64,000 nucleotides of DNA from Oceanospirillaceae bacterium. Its GTDB lineage: Bacteria; Pseudomonadota; Gammaproteobacteria; Pseudomonadales; Balneatricaceae. Location of the stretch: assembly GCA_013215505.1 (NCBI GenBank), contig JABSQZ010000007.1:186001-250000 (forward strand), read 5' to 3'. Below are positions 39,968-48,596 of the stretch, one piece after another. Numbering within the stretch: the stretch's first letter is position 1; every line of letters starts with the position of its first letter. Below the pieces are notes generated by a model. It was not told where the DNA came from and did no database searches. It worked only from the letters and a program-made list of their open reading frames with translations. A program made the translations under genes and the position numbers.

Positions 39968-40731
39968 TTTATTCCGAATTTAACTAATAAAAGTTGAAAT
40001 AGCTTAACTGGTAGTCTAAAAGACACTAACAATCCACTAGAATAAATATTATTTTCCTTAAGTGCACGAACCATTTCATTGGTTGCTATGAGGTTACTAC
40101 CTAAGCCAGCAGTACTGATACCGCCCAAACGCATTCTAACTGATGTTTGATTAATAATTGCAAATGAAAAGTCATGTATAAGTAGCATACGAATAAACAT
40201 ATCAAAATCAGCTGCTATTTTGTAACCTAACTTATACTGTCCAACCCGATCGTAAACAGACTTCTTGATAAAAGCCCCAGGGTGTGGAGGCATAAAACCA
40301 AAGCGTAATTTCCAAGGCACAAACCTCTGCGTAGAATAAACACGTACCGCCTTGCTCAGATCATTAACTGCCACGAAATCAACATTACCGAATACCATAT
40401 CAGTATCTACGTTATTCTTAAAAGCATTAACAACATTAGCAATAACATCCGAACGAGGGTAAAAATCATCTGAGTTTAAAATGCCAATAATATCTCCAGA
40501 AGCTAGATCAATACCTTTATTCATAGCATCATAAATACCTTTATCTGGCTCACTTACAATATGTGTAATCCGATCAGTGTACTGGTTCAAGAGATCTAGC
40601 GTCTCATCTGTAGAACCACCATCAATTACTATATATTCTATATCAGCATAGGATTGAAAAAGTACCGACTCTATTGCGACTTTTATGTACGGTTCGGAGT
40701 TGTAGCAAACTGTGATGATAGAAATCTTCAA
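39964..40731 (-). CDS. Family 2 glycosyltransferase
   Basis: The 255-aa GT-A protein has SIITVCYNSEPYIKVAIESV at the start, the nucleotide-binding IDGGSTDET, and a DxD-type LNSDDFY near residue 92. It is similar in type to WcaA/PgaC small transferases. It has no membrane helix. It lies upstream of the epimerase with a 4-base overlap and after a 487-bp gap containing an IS relic. Confidence 0.9.
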   Translation of the reverse strand: MKISIITVCYNSEPYIKVAIESVLFQSYADIEYIVIDGGSTDETLDLLNQYTDRITHIVSEPDKGIYDAMNKGIDLASGDIIGILNSDDFYPRSDVIANVVNAFKNNVDTDMVFGNVDFVAVNDLSKAVRVYSTQRFVPWKLRFGFMPPHPGAFIKKSVYDRVGQYKLGYKIAADFDMFIRMLLIHDFSFAIINQTSVRMRLGGISTAGLGSNLIATNEMVRALKENNIYSSGLLVSFRLPVKLFQLLLVKFGIK

Positions 40732-41039
40732 ACTATTGTGGCCTTATTAGATAATAAAAATCATCAAAGTTAATATAAGAATTAAATTTTATCAAATTTA
40801 AAACCTACTATCCATAATGAGATCATTAAAAATAGTTAATTAAAAGCTTTAGAACTGTATATTAGCGTTGCAAAGGTAATCCAACCCTTTTTACTGTCTG
40901 CAAAAGTAGCAGTTAAGTAGCTATCAATGGTTTAGAACCATACGCCTATCTCAAATTATTAATTACCTTCAGCTGAAACGTTAACGATACAATGGTCTCT
41001 GCCTTAAAATTGAAAGGGCGTAGTTGATTAGCCGCTTAC
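40732..41039. other. Intergenic DNA next to an IS3-family relic
   Basis: About 310 bp between a glycosyltransferase gene and the relic of an IS3-family orfA. On the minus strand it continues downstream of the relic with many stops in all frames. It is probably the rest of the degraded insertion plus the promoter-proximal DNA of the genes to the left. Confidence 0.5.
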
Positions 41040-41184
41040 GGAGCATCCCCCATATTTTTCACCCGCTTTTAAATGTAGCAGAGCTCATTCAAGGCTCCCG
41101 GCACAACTCAGGTACAGTACGGACAGCTTCAGTTTATTTGAGAATAGCTATGATCTTCGCGTCGGTTAAACTTGATGTTTTCAT
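41040..41184 (-). pseudogene. Relic of an IS3-family orfA (transposase helix-turn-helix subunit)
   Basis: From the ATG at 41184 the minus strand reads MKTSSLTDAKIIAILK, stop, TEAVRTVPELCREP, stop, MSSATF. This matches the start of OrfA of IS3-family elements, where PELCREHGMSSATFYKW is typical. At least three nonsense codons occur and similarity fades by about 41040. A ribosome site GGAG is still visible upstream. No orfB or clear terminal repeats remain. Confidence 0.8.
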
Positions 41185-41218
41185 ATAGAATCTCCTGCGT
41201 ATATGTTACGAGAAAATT

Positions 41219-42388
41219 CTACTTTTGAGCACTGTTAATGTTATGGGAATGACCATAACGGGAGATATAAAAATAAAACACAACTGGCACCATAAACCGA
41301 GAAATCAGAAAAAACTCTGAAGCCAATAGCGACACTAAAACAGCCCCTAACAACAAGCTGTCGGACCGTCCTGTCAATAAAAAACAATAGCTTACAAAAA
41401 CCAGCCCAAAAGCAAAAACAACTGGGCCTATAATACCAAAGTTTGCTAATAAAAAAGAAAGTATTCCATCAAAATAGAAAACATCAGCATAAAGTAACGA
41501 TTTACCAAATAAATAATAGTATTCACCTGACTCTCTAAACACCTCTAGAAACCTAACGACTCTTTTACCTAGAGAGGAAGTTTCTTCAAAACTAAAAGAG
41601 AACAATCTATCCAATTGATACTCAAAGCCAGCTCCCTTTACAAAAAGAAAAAACACCAGAATAAAACAAAGTGAAATAAAACCGACTTTAACCAAAAAGG
41701 CAGGCTGCCTTAAAGCCTTTATTAAAATCCAAAAAAGGACTATAGCTAGAGCAATACGAGAACCTGTCGCTATTATCGCTACAGCTCCAAAGCATAATAA
41801 AATGGGCAATAACCAGAAGGGCATGCGTTTAAAGAATTTACCGAGGTTTTCCGAAAAAAAGATTAAACTAATTGCAAAGTAAGCTGCTAGTAAATGAGCA
41901 TCAGAAAGGCGAGTATCTTTTATAAATGGAAATGACGGGCGTGGGTGCCATTCAACAAAGAAACTATCATAGAACAAAACATAGAAAATTGCCCATGAAC
42001 ACAATCCTAAAAAGATAAAGAGAAGTATAACTACAAACTTTCTATACTCTTCAACTGAGAGCGTTTTCATATATGTAAAAACTATAAAAACAAATAAGCA
42101 AATAAACAAAATCTTAGAAAACAAATAAAAGCCGGCAACACTTGGTACCTTCCCTATAACAAAATTAAGATACCATGTAAGAATAAAATAGGAACACAAC
42201 AGAAGGAACAAAGACAGAGGCCATCCGCGAACAAAGTGTATTTTACGACCTCCCCATACGCAAAACAAAAAAGTAATGAAAATCACAACATCAACTATTC
42301 TTTGACCCAAAAACAGCGGGTATCCAATCCAGAATACCGAAACAATAGTCAACATTAATATTTTGTTCGAATTTCTAGCGTTTAACAA
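41219..42388 (-). CDS. O-antigen polymerase/ligase-like membrane protein (Wzy/WaaL type)
   Basis: The 389-aa protein has about ten to eleven membrane helices and a longer periplasmic loop in the second half (around SFSFEETSSLGKRVVRFLE), with the conserved basic and Glu residues seen in Wzy_C/O-antigen ligase proteins. It probably polymerises or ligates the repeat unit. Sequence alone does not tell polymerase from ligase. The start overlaps the previous glycosyltransferase by 14 bp. Confidence 0.8.
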   Translation of the reverse strand: MLNARNSNKILMLTIVSVFWIGYPLFLGQRIVDVVIFITFLFCVWGGRKIHFVRGWPLSLFLLLCSYFILTWYLNFVIGKVPSVAGFYLFSKILFICLFVFIVFTYMKTLSVEEYRKFVVILLFIFLGLCSWAIFYVLFYDSFFVEWHPRPSFPFIKDTRLSDAHLLAAYFAISLIFFSENLGKFFKRMPFWLLPILLCFGAVAIIATGSRIALAIVLFWILIKALRQPAFLVKVGFISLCFILVFFLFVKGAGFEYQLDRLFSFSFEETSSLGKRVVRFLEVFRESGEYYYLFGKSLLYADVFYFDGILSFLLANFGIIGPVVFAFGLVFVSYCFLLTGRSDSLLLGAVLVSLLASEFFLISRFMVPVVFYFYISRYGHSHNINSAQK

Positions 42389-43247
42389 AAAATACCCCCC
42401 TAATAAAGCGTTCCAGAAAGTTTGAAAATGGTAGTTTTACAATTAGCGTCTTAAAATAAAGCTGTATCTGTAAACTACAATTAAATTTGCCAAAATTATT
42501 CAGCTGAATAGTCTTTACCTCACGGCGTAACAAAGAAATGTTAGTAGGGTCAGCTGACACTCCTTCAGAGTTATAAACCGATATTTTGAATTCTGGAAAA
42601 GTTTTAAAACTTGCTCCTCGTAAGTAGGCCCGAACAAAAAAATCATAATCTGCCAACAACTTCAAGCTAATATCAAATCCACCTAATTCTTTAAGAATGC
42701 TCCGTCGACAGAAAACACTTTGATGCTGGACACAAGGCCATTTACGGAGATGTTCAGGAAGGGATGGAAAGCGCCTTACATTAACTTCATTTCCTTCATT
42801 ATCTTTTACTGAGCAATTGAAATGAACTATTGGTTCATCCCCAGATAAGTGCTCATTAACTAAGGAAAGAACATTATCATCATAAAAAACATCCCCACAA
42901 TTGAGAAAGTAGACCCATTCTCCTGTAGCTTTATTGAGTGCTTTATTCATAGCATCATATATGCCGTGATCTTTCTCACTTATGAAATAGTCTATTTTAT
43001 CTTCATAACTACAAATAACATCTAAAGTACCGTCAATCGACCCACCATCTACGACTATATATTCCACATTAGCATATGTTTGTGATAACAAATTGTTAAT
43101 AGTACTCTCAATAACACCTACATTGTTATATACAACTGTAATTATTGTTATTAAACACTGATCCGAATTACTCTTTTTAAAGATACCTTTTTTTTGAAGG
43201 CCACCTTCAATCCTTAAATTACTACTTGTCGTTGGTTTTATGTTCAA
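42375..43247 (-). CDS. Family 2 glycosyltransferase
   Basis: The 290-aa GT-A enzyme has ITIITVVYNNVGVIESTINN, the VDGGSIDGT motif and NCGDVFY in place of DxD. An N-terminal extension of 30 residues precedes the domain. It overlaps the Wzy-like gene downstream. The 183-bp gap upstream from the gmd-like gene holds no clear feature. Confidence 0.88.
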   Translation of the reverse strand: MNIKPTTSSNLRIEGGLQKKGIFKKSNSDQCLITIITVVYNNVGVIESTINNLLSQTYANVEYIVVDGGSIDGTLDVICSYEDKIDYFISEKDHGIYDAMNKALNKATGEWVYFLNCGDVFYDDNVLSLVNEHLSGDEPIVHFNCSVKDNEGNEVNVRRFPSLPEHLRKWPCVQHQSVFCRRSILKELGGFDISLKLLADYDFFVRAYLRGASFKTFPEFKISVYNSEGVSADPTNISLLRREVKTIQLNNFGKFNCSLQIQLYFKTLIVKLPFSNFLERFIRGVFFVKR

Positions 43248-43430
43248 AATATATAATTCTCATTAAAATATAACTTTAATTTCTCCTGATTTAAAACAAG
43301 CTGTCGCAAAAAGTTCTTTTCTAGGAACTTTGGTGCCCTTTGAAGCAATCAGCATAATTTACGCAACCAGAGTGATAACGAGAGTAGTAATAATAAACTG
43401 CCACACTTTAAACATCAGATATTTAGTACA

Positions 43431-44393
43431 CTAGGGTCCTAGCGCTGCACGGCAAAGTCGTTCAATAACACAATCTACATCTATCGAAGCTGACCAACCT
43501 AATAATAGCTTAGCTTTAGCTGGGTCTCCTCGACTAATCATTATTTCTGAAGGCCGAAGAAGACTCTCATTTGAGTCAACGAAGTCTTTCCAGTTCAAAT
43601 CAAAGTATGCAAAGGTTTTTTGAACAAACTCTTCCAATGTGATTGTTCGACCTGTAGCTATGACGAAATCCTGAGGCTCCTTCAGCTGAAGCATTTTCCA
43701 CATAGCTTCAACATATTCAGGCGCCCAACCCCAATCTCGTGCAATGGAAAGTGAGCCTAACTCAAGTCTCTCATTACTACCATTGTATATACGGTACGCT
43801 GCAGAAACAATTTTTTGGGTAACAAAAAGCTTAGGCCGATGCGGTGACTCATGGTTAAACAAAATACCTGAGCAAGCAAATAAGCCATATGCTTGTCGGT
43901 AGTTTTGAACTAGGTAATGCGCGGTTGTTTTAGCCACTGCGTAGGGACTACAAGGGCTAAAGGGAGTTTTTTCACATGCAGGTTGTCCCGCAGTATCACC
44001 AAAGCAGTCACTAGAGCTCGCACTGAAAAATCGAATTGAAGGGTCTACAAACTTAATGACTTCCAGGCAATTTAATGTGCCTCGACCAATGCTATCCATC
44101 GCCTCTACCGGCTGCTCAAACGAAAGCCTAACTGAAGTCTGACCAGCTAAATTATATATCTCGTCTGGTTTAATCTTCTGAACTACAGTTAATACGCTTC
44201 GAAAATCAGTCAAGTCCATTGAGCTTATCTGAACTTGATCAGTTATGTTTAAAGAGTCAAGGTTTCCACCTTTGAAGACCCATGAATCTCGTGAGGTTCC
44301 AAATACCTCGTAACCTTTTTTAAGTAAAAAACTCGCTAAGTAGGCTCCATCCTGTCCTGCTATTCCAAATATTAAAGCTCGCAACTTACTCAC
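43431..44393 (-). CDS. GDP-mannose 4,6-dehydratase-like SDR enzyme
   Basis: The protein has the Gmd-type dinucleotide motif FGIAGQDGAYLASFLL, the region NLAGQTSVRLSFEQP and YxxxK in SPYAVAKTTAHY. Known Gmd enzymes have TSELYG at the active site; here it is SSSDCFGD, so Asp replaces Glu. At about 320 aa it is somewhat short for Gmd. The best guess is GDP-mannose 4,6-dehydratase or a close relative, which would link manC to fcl. Translation may start at GTG 44393, overlapping the upstream stop, or at TTG 44384, which has GGAGG at a better distance. Confidence 0.75.
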   Translation of the reverse strand: MSKLRALIFGIAGQDGAYLASFLLKKGYEVFGTSRDSWVFKGGNLDSLNITDQVQISSMDLTDFRSVLTVVQKIKPDEIYNLAGQTSVRLSFEQPVEAMDSIGRGTLNCLEVIKFVDPSIRFFSASSSDCFGDTAGQPACEKTPFSPCSPYAVAKTTAHYLVQNYRQAYGLFACSGILFNHESPHRPKLFVTQKIVSAAYRIYNGSNERLELGSLSIARDWGWAPEYVEAMWKMLQLKEPQDFVIATGRTITLEEFVQKTFAYFDLNWKDFVDSNESLLRPSEIMISRGDPAKAKLLLGWSASIDVDCVIERLCRAALGP

Positions 44394-45484
44394 CCTCCAT
44401 AAACACGGTGCGTTTCTCTTGCACATTTTTCCCAAGAAAACATAGACACCCGTTTATAACCTTCTTCGATAGCAGAATTTCTTAAATTAACATCAGACAG
44501 AGCATTTTCGATAGACACTGACATCGAATTAACAGAATACGGATCAAAATAAAACACACTATCACCTACAACTTCAGGAATAGAGCTCGTTGAACTACAA
44601 GCTACCACACACCCGCTACTCATAGCTTCTAAAGGCGGGATACCGAAACCTTCATAAAGTGATGGATAAACAAATAATGAGGCATGTTGATAATATGTAG
44701 TTAGTAATGCATCATCACCTGACGTCCATATCACCTTTTCACTCAAACCAAGTTCTTGGATCAAATTACATTCTTGCCGAGTCATAGCTCCACCACCAAA
44801 CGCTACGAAATTATATTCTGAATTAACACGTTTATTAACTGCATATGCTTTGATCAGACGGTTAAAGTTCTTATAACTATCCCTTACTCCTACATAAAGT
44901 AAGTACGGTTTATTTGGCGTAGCACTAGCTTTAGACTTGGTGCCTTGGCTATCGTGTCCGAGATATATTACAGAAACTTTATTAGGATTCACATTGAGTA
45001 AATTAATAACATCATTACGCGTATTATTTGAGATACAAATAATATGATCTGCTCGCTCTATCGCTAATTTTTTATATTCTGTAGTTCGATCCCCTTTTGG
45101 GAAGTGATCAGGAAACAGTTCATGTATCATATCGTAGACTGTTATCACCCGCTTTGCTTGTTTTGGGCCAACAGCCTTTGAAGTATAATATGTTTCGTGA
45201 ATGACATCAGGTTTTAGTACCTCTAATAAAGTTGGTACTAAAAGAGAGTTTAGCGATCTCAATACTTTCCTTGTATACAATATATTTGGAGTCTTCGCTC
45301 CATATAAATGCACCGATCTCCTAAGTTTTTTCAGATAGGCATTCCGATATAAAGGACAGCATATCGACAGATCTAAATCAGTATCGTTTTGATCTGCTAA
45401 ATGATTAATAAGCTCAACAAAGTATCGCGATATCCCACCATACTTTTGTATTGAAAAAATTTGATGATCAAACCCTACCTTCAT
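44390..45484 (-). CDS. Family 4 glycosyltransferase (GT-B)
   Basis: The 364-aa protein has the GT-B fold: N-terminal QKYGGISRYFVELINHL, and the C-terminal donor site with VGVRDSYKNFNRLI and PSLYEGFGIPPLEAMSSG, the E-x7-E motif of GT4. I start at ATG 45484, which overlaps the preceding stop (ATGA); a start at 45511 would overlap further into the neighbour. It is typical of mannosyl/rhamnosyl-type transferases, with substrate unknown. Confidence 0.92.
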   Translation of the reverse strand: MKVGFDHQIFSIQKYGGISRYFVELINHLADQNDTDLDLSICCPLYRNAYLKKLRRSVHLYGAKTPNILYTRKVLRSLNSLLVPTLLEVLKPDVIHETYYTSKAVGPKQAKRVITVYDMIHELFPDHFPKGDRTTEYKKLAIERADHIICISNNTRNDVINLLNVNPNKVSVIYLGHDSQGTKSKASATPNKPYLLYVGVRDSYKNFNRLIKAYAVNKRVNSEYNFVAFGGGAMTRQECNLIQELGLSEKVIWTSGDDALLTTYYQHASLFVYPSLYEGFGIPPLEAMSSGCVVACSSTSSIPEVVGDSVFYFDPYSVNSMSVSIENALSDVNLRNSAIEEGYKRVSMFSWEKCARETHRVYGG

Positions 45485-46467
45485 ACAACACGTCCAATTC
45501 CAGACATCCAATCCATAGAATATAAATCAGACAATGAGTTTAACTTGGTCTCCTGGCAATTTTCTACATCGACAATAGAAAGATGATTCAATACTGAAAG
45601 ACGCTCAACTCCTGATCTGTAGGTTAACTCGCCATTAACATTTCTTTCTTCTCGGAAAGCTGACGGGTAACAGACAGTAGATTTAATAGCTCCCTCAAAC
45701 TGAGCCATCAAATTATCTCGAACAAAAAAAGCGTTAACACCCGCCGAACAAGAACCAACAAAAGTATATCCTTTCTTCTTCCCTAGAAAGATTAATGCAT
45801 TAATAGATGCACCGAAATAGAGATTAGAAAAATGAGCTTTTCCTCTGAGAAAATCTTTTCTATAAGGAACTGTTAATAATTGTGTGTCTCCAAAGAGAGC
45901 ATTATATTCAATCACAACAATCGCTGGATCTATAATATTTATTGCTTCCCATACCCAATAATCATTTCCATCAATATCAATGCTCAGAAGCCCTATTTCA
46001 CCAGCACCAACTCCCTCTATTAAAAGATCGTTGATATTATCTCTATCTATAAAAGCCTCTTTAGCATTTAGATTATGCTTCCAATAGATATTTTGTCCAC
46101 GAACATCTTCAATATTGTTTTTCGAACCATCATATACGCATCCACGCCAATTCCTATTCTGTAACAGAAATCGCGTGTTTGCTTCACGATAATTCTCAAC
46201 TCCAAACTCGACAAAGACTGGCTTAATTTCAGGTAATCGGGACACTAACCAATCGATTATACCATCTTCTCCCCACTGAGAATAAACCGAGAATTCAACA
46301 CTAGAAAGATCATTAATTTCTTTCCGCCCACTATTTTGTGACGCTAAAGCTTGGCCTTGTAATATAAGGTTTCGCTCTTGCATCCTAATAGTCGTTGAGT
46401 TCAGATCTCTCCACAGATTACCCACCCGGCGAGAAATTTTTTTAACTAGTTGGCTTTTATAATTCAT
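45481..46467 (-). CDS. FkbM-like SAM-dependent methyltransferase-fold protein
   Basis: The 328-aa protein has a central Rossmann-like part: QWGEDGIIDWLV, PVFVEFGVENYREANTRF, a candidate SAM-binding segment, then LLSIDIDGNDYWVWEAI and VVIEYNALFG. This order resembles FkbM-type methyltransferases that decorate sugars. The first 70 residues are basic and probably a separate extension. Methyl transfer is inferred from fold similarity only. It lies between the GT4 and pyruvyl transferase genes. Confidence 0.65.
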   Translation of the reverse strand: MNYKSQLVKKISRRVGNLWRDLNSTTIRMQERNLILQGQALASQNSGRKEINDLSSVEFSVYSQWGEDGIIDWLVSRLPEIKPVFVEFGVENYREANTRFLLQNRNWRGCVYDGSKNNIEDVRGQNIYWKHNLNAKEAFIDRDNINDLLIEGVGAGEIGLLSIDIDGNDYWVWEAINIIDPAIVVIEYNALFGDTQLLTVPYRKDFLRGKAHFSNLYFGASINALIFLGKKKGYTFVGSCSAGVNAFFVRDNLMAQFEGAIKSTVCYPSAFREERNVNGELTYRSGVERLSVLNHLSIVDVENCQETKLNSLSDLYSMDWMSGIGRVV

Positions 46468-46477
46468 CTGAACCTCT

Positions 46478-47524
46478 TTAAAACAGGATATTCTCTAGAT
46501 TACACTTCAGCAACTCTCTAGAAGCAAAGATATATTCATCTATTTTAACCTGATCAAAATCTTCAAAATCATAAACCCAAGTAGAGGAAATGCAAGAAAC
46601 CAACTCATTCAAGGGTATGATCCTACGACTATCGAAGACTTCTAATAGGGGACCATCTAAGCGTGCAACTACAATCTCTGAAAAAACCAACAAAAAAGGG
46701 GTTCTTGTCATAAGCGCCATAACGACACCATGAAAAGTATCAGTGATAAGCAAACCTGAATGCCCAATCTGATTCAAAACCTTAGCAGGACCTGCCATTT
46801 GATCAGATAAAGAGTAAAATAGTGACGGAAAATACCCGAAATAGCGCAGTTCCCAATTGTCATTTCCTCGAACAGAAGCAGGTATAATATCTAGATTAAG
46901 ATCTCGGAGGCTCTTGCATTGCGAAGCATAAACCGCAATCCCGGACCTTGGTATACTATTACCCTCAGAAGAATAGAAGCTCCTATCAATGAAAAACGCA
47001 GGGTCACATGTTAAATACGGTTTTTTACTTGATACCGCCTCTACAAAATTATAAGTAGAACGATCTCTGACGCCCAAAAATTCAAAAGTTTGAATTTGAT
47101 TACCAATTATTGAATCACCAGAATGATATGCAGATCCTGCATTAGAAGCGGAAAATGAGCATAGTTTTCCCGATTTAATGTCATGGCCAAAATAGAATTG
47201 ATCATTTGGTGCAATAGGGTGATCTTTCATCCAAATTGTATCAGCACCAAAAATTGTAATATCACGCTTTGAGGTGCTCATTGTGAACTTTATAAGCTTT
47301 AACCACCAATAGATTAAACTCACTAACTTTACAAATGCACCTTTTCTACAATGTACTGCAATTTCTTTTACCAGGTGATTGTGGTGTAGCTCATGTAACA
47401 CTTCATCATTAGGAAATAGCCCTTCAATCAAACGCTTCATTCCATATGCTTGAAGTAGTTGACCATGATTTGAACCAAGAACAAAAGTTCGTATATTAAA
47501 TCGCTTTTTAGATTTATTTGTCAT
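46478..47524 (-). CDS. Polysaccharide pyruvyl transferase family protein
   Basis: Members of this family attach pyruvate ketals to polysaccharides, or act as sugar transferases of GT-B-like fold. The 348-aa protein shows the family end motif LLITDTFHGVVMALMTRTPFLL, the FFIDRSFYSS region and an N-terminal SNHGQLLQAYGMKRLI. It overlaps the MurB-like gene by 11 bp. Pyruvylation would make the surface glycan acidic. Confidence 0.85.
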   Translation of the reverse strand: MTNKSKKRFNIRTFVLGSNHGQLLQAYGMKRLIEGLFPNDEVLHELHHNHLVKEIAVHCRKGAFVKLVSLIYWWLKLIKFTMSTSKRDITIFGADTIWMKDHPIAPNDQFYFGHDIKSGKLCSFSASNAGSAYHSGDSIIGNQIQTFEFLGVRDRSTYNFVEAVSSKKPYLTCDPAFFIDRSFYSSEGNSIPRSGIAVYASQCKSLRDLNLDIIPASVRGNDNWELRYFGYFPSLFYSLSDQMAGPAKVLNQIGHSGLLITDTFHGVVMALMTRTPFLLVFSEIVVARLDGPLLEVFDSRRIIPLNELVSCISSTWVYDFEDFDQVKIDEYIFASRELLKCNLENILF

Positions 47525-48596
47525 TCAATTCTTCTTCTATAATTTTTTTTTCTTTTTTAAATTGCTCTTCATTAATCACTGAAGCTACTGAATCCAAAAC
47601 TATTTCATTCTCAATCTTTAACCCCGCAGATGTATTCATTTTAACATTCGCCATATATTTTATAACCTCAAGTGAGCTATGGTTTTTATTGGCAAAGGTG
47701 TTAATAGTACACTTTGATGCTAAATCAGACATATAAGATCTATTAAAGCAAAACCCCATCAACCTTTGTGGAAAATTGAACTCAGGAAAGGACCTTCTAA
47801 TAAAAAACATTGGTTTAAGGTTCCATAAAGAAATCAAGGTACGACACAATACTGCAAGTTTTGCATCCTTGCTTTTACTGAATTTCTCTATTACAGAAAA
47901 GTGAATATCCAAACCTGGGACAACAAAAATGCTCCCTAAATTCGGATACACCCATTCTTGATATGCATGACGGCTGATATGAAATCTGCGTGTCAAACGT
48001 TCTATATTAGAATGATCTCCAAGATTGAAATTAAATTCGGACTCCAACACAACCATTCCCTGAAGACTTGGCGCGGAGCGATTACCAAAAACTAAATCCC
48101 GCCTTTCTAAAGTTCGGATATCACCATTAGTATCTAGTACCCTCACATTTATAAGCCAATCCGATATAGTATATCCGTATGCCCCAGCATTCATAATCAG
48201 AGCACCGCCAATTGTACCAGGTATTCCCTCCAGTCCTTCTGCACCAGAAAACCCTCTTAGTGCGAGGTCTTTACAAAAGTCGCCAAGTAAACAACCAGCA
48301 CCTACACGAACTTTATTTCCCTGGAAATCTACATCGTTTAAAAAATCAGTAAGGATAAAGCAAGCATATTCAACACTGTCCAAAAAAAGCAGGTTCGTAG
48401 TTTTACCCACGATTTTAAAGGGAAGGTTTCTTGATCTGAATTTATAAATTAGTTCAGTAAAAGCTTCAACATCACCGGGATAGCAGCAAAACTGTACAAC
48501 ACCTCCTATGCGGGCATAGGAGAATTTACTCAAGGAATAATTTTCTTTGAAGAAAACATTGCTGTCTTCGAGTACTTCCAAATACCTATTCTTCAT
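47514..48596 (-). CDS. MurB-like FAD-binding protein in polysaccharide locus
   Basis: The 360-aa protein is related to UDP-N-acetylenolpyruvoylglucosamine reductase. FAD-site motifs are seen: YARIGGVVQF, IVGKTTNLLF, and GLEGIPGTIGGALIMNAGAYG. The proton-donor Ser is present in NLGSIFVV and the C-terminal Glu in LKIENEIVLD. The usual YRxSxF is changed to FGNRSAPSLQG, and the SxxHxN segment to INTFANKNHSS. Sequence between these motifs diverges strongly, so this is not the housekeeping MurB but a paralogue that may act on a glycan precursor. It overlaps genes on both sides. Confidence 0.8.
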   Translation of the reverse strand: MKNRYLEVLEDSNVFFKENYSLSKFSYARIGGVVQFCCYPGDVEAFTELIYKFRSRNLPFKIVGKTTNLLFLDSVEYACFILTDFLNDVDFQGNKVRVGAGCLLGDFCKDLALRGFSGAEGLEGIPGTIGGALIMNAGAYGYTISDWLINVRVLDTNGDIRTLERRDLVFGNRSAPSLQGMVVLESEFNFNLGDHSNIERLTRRFHISRHAYQEWVYPNLGSIFVVPGLDIHFSVIEKFSKSKDAKLAVLCRTLISLWNLKPMFFIRRSFPEFNFPQRLMGFCFNRSYMSDLASKCTINTFANKNHSSLEVIKYMANVKMNTSAGLKIENEIVLDSVASVINEEQFKKEKKIIEEELNDK

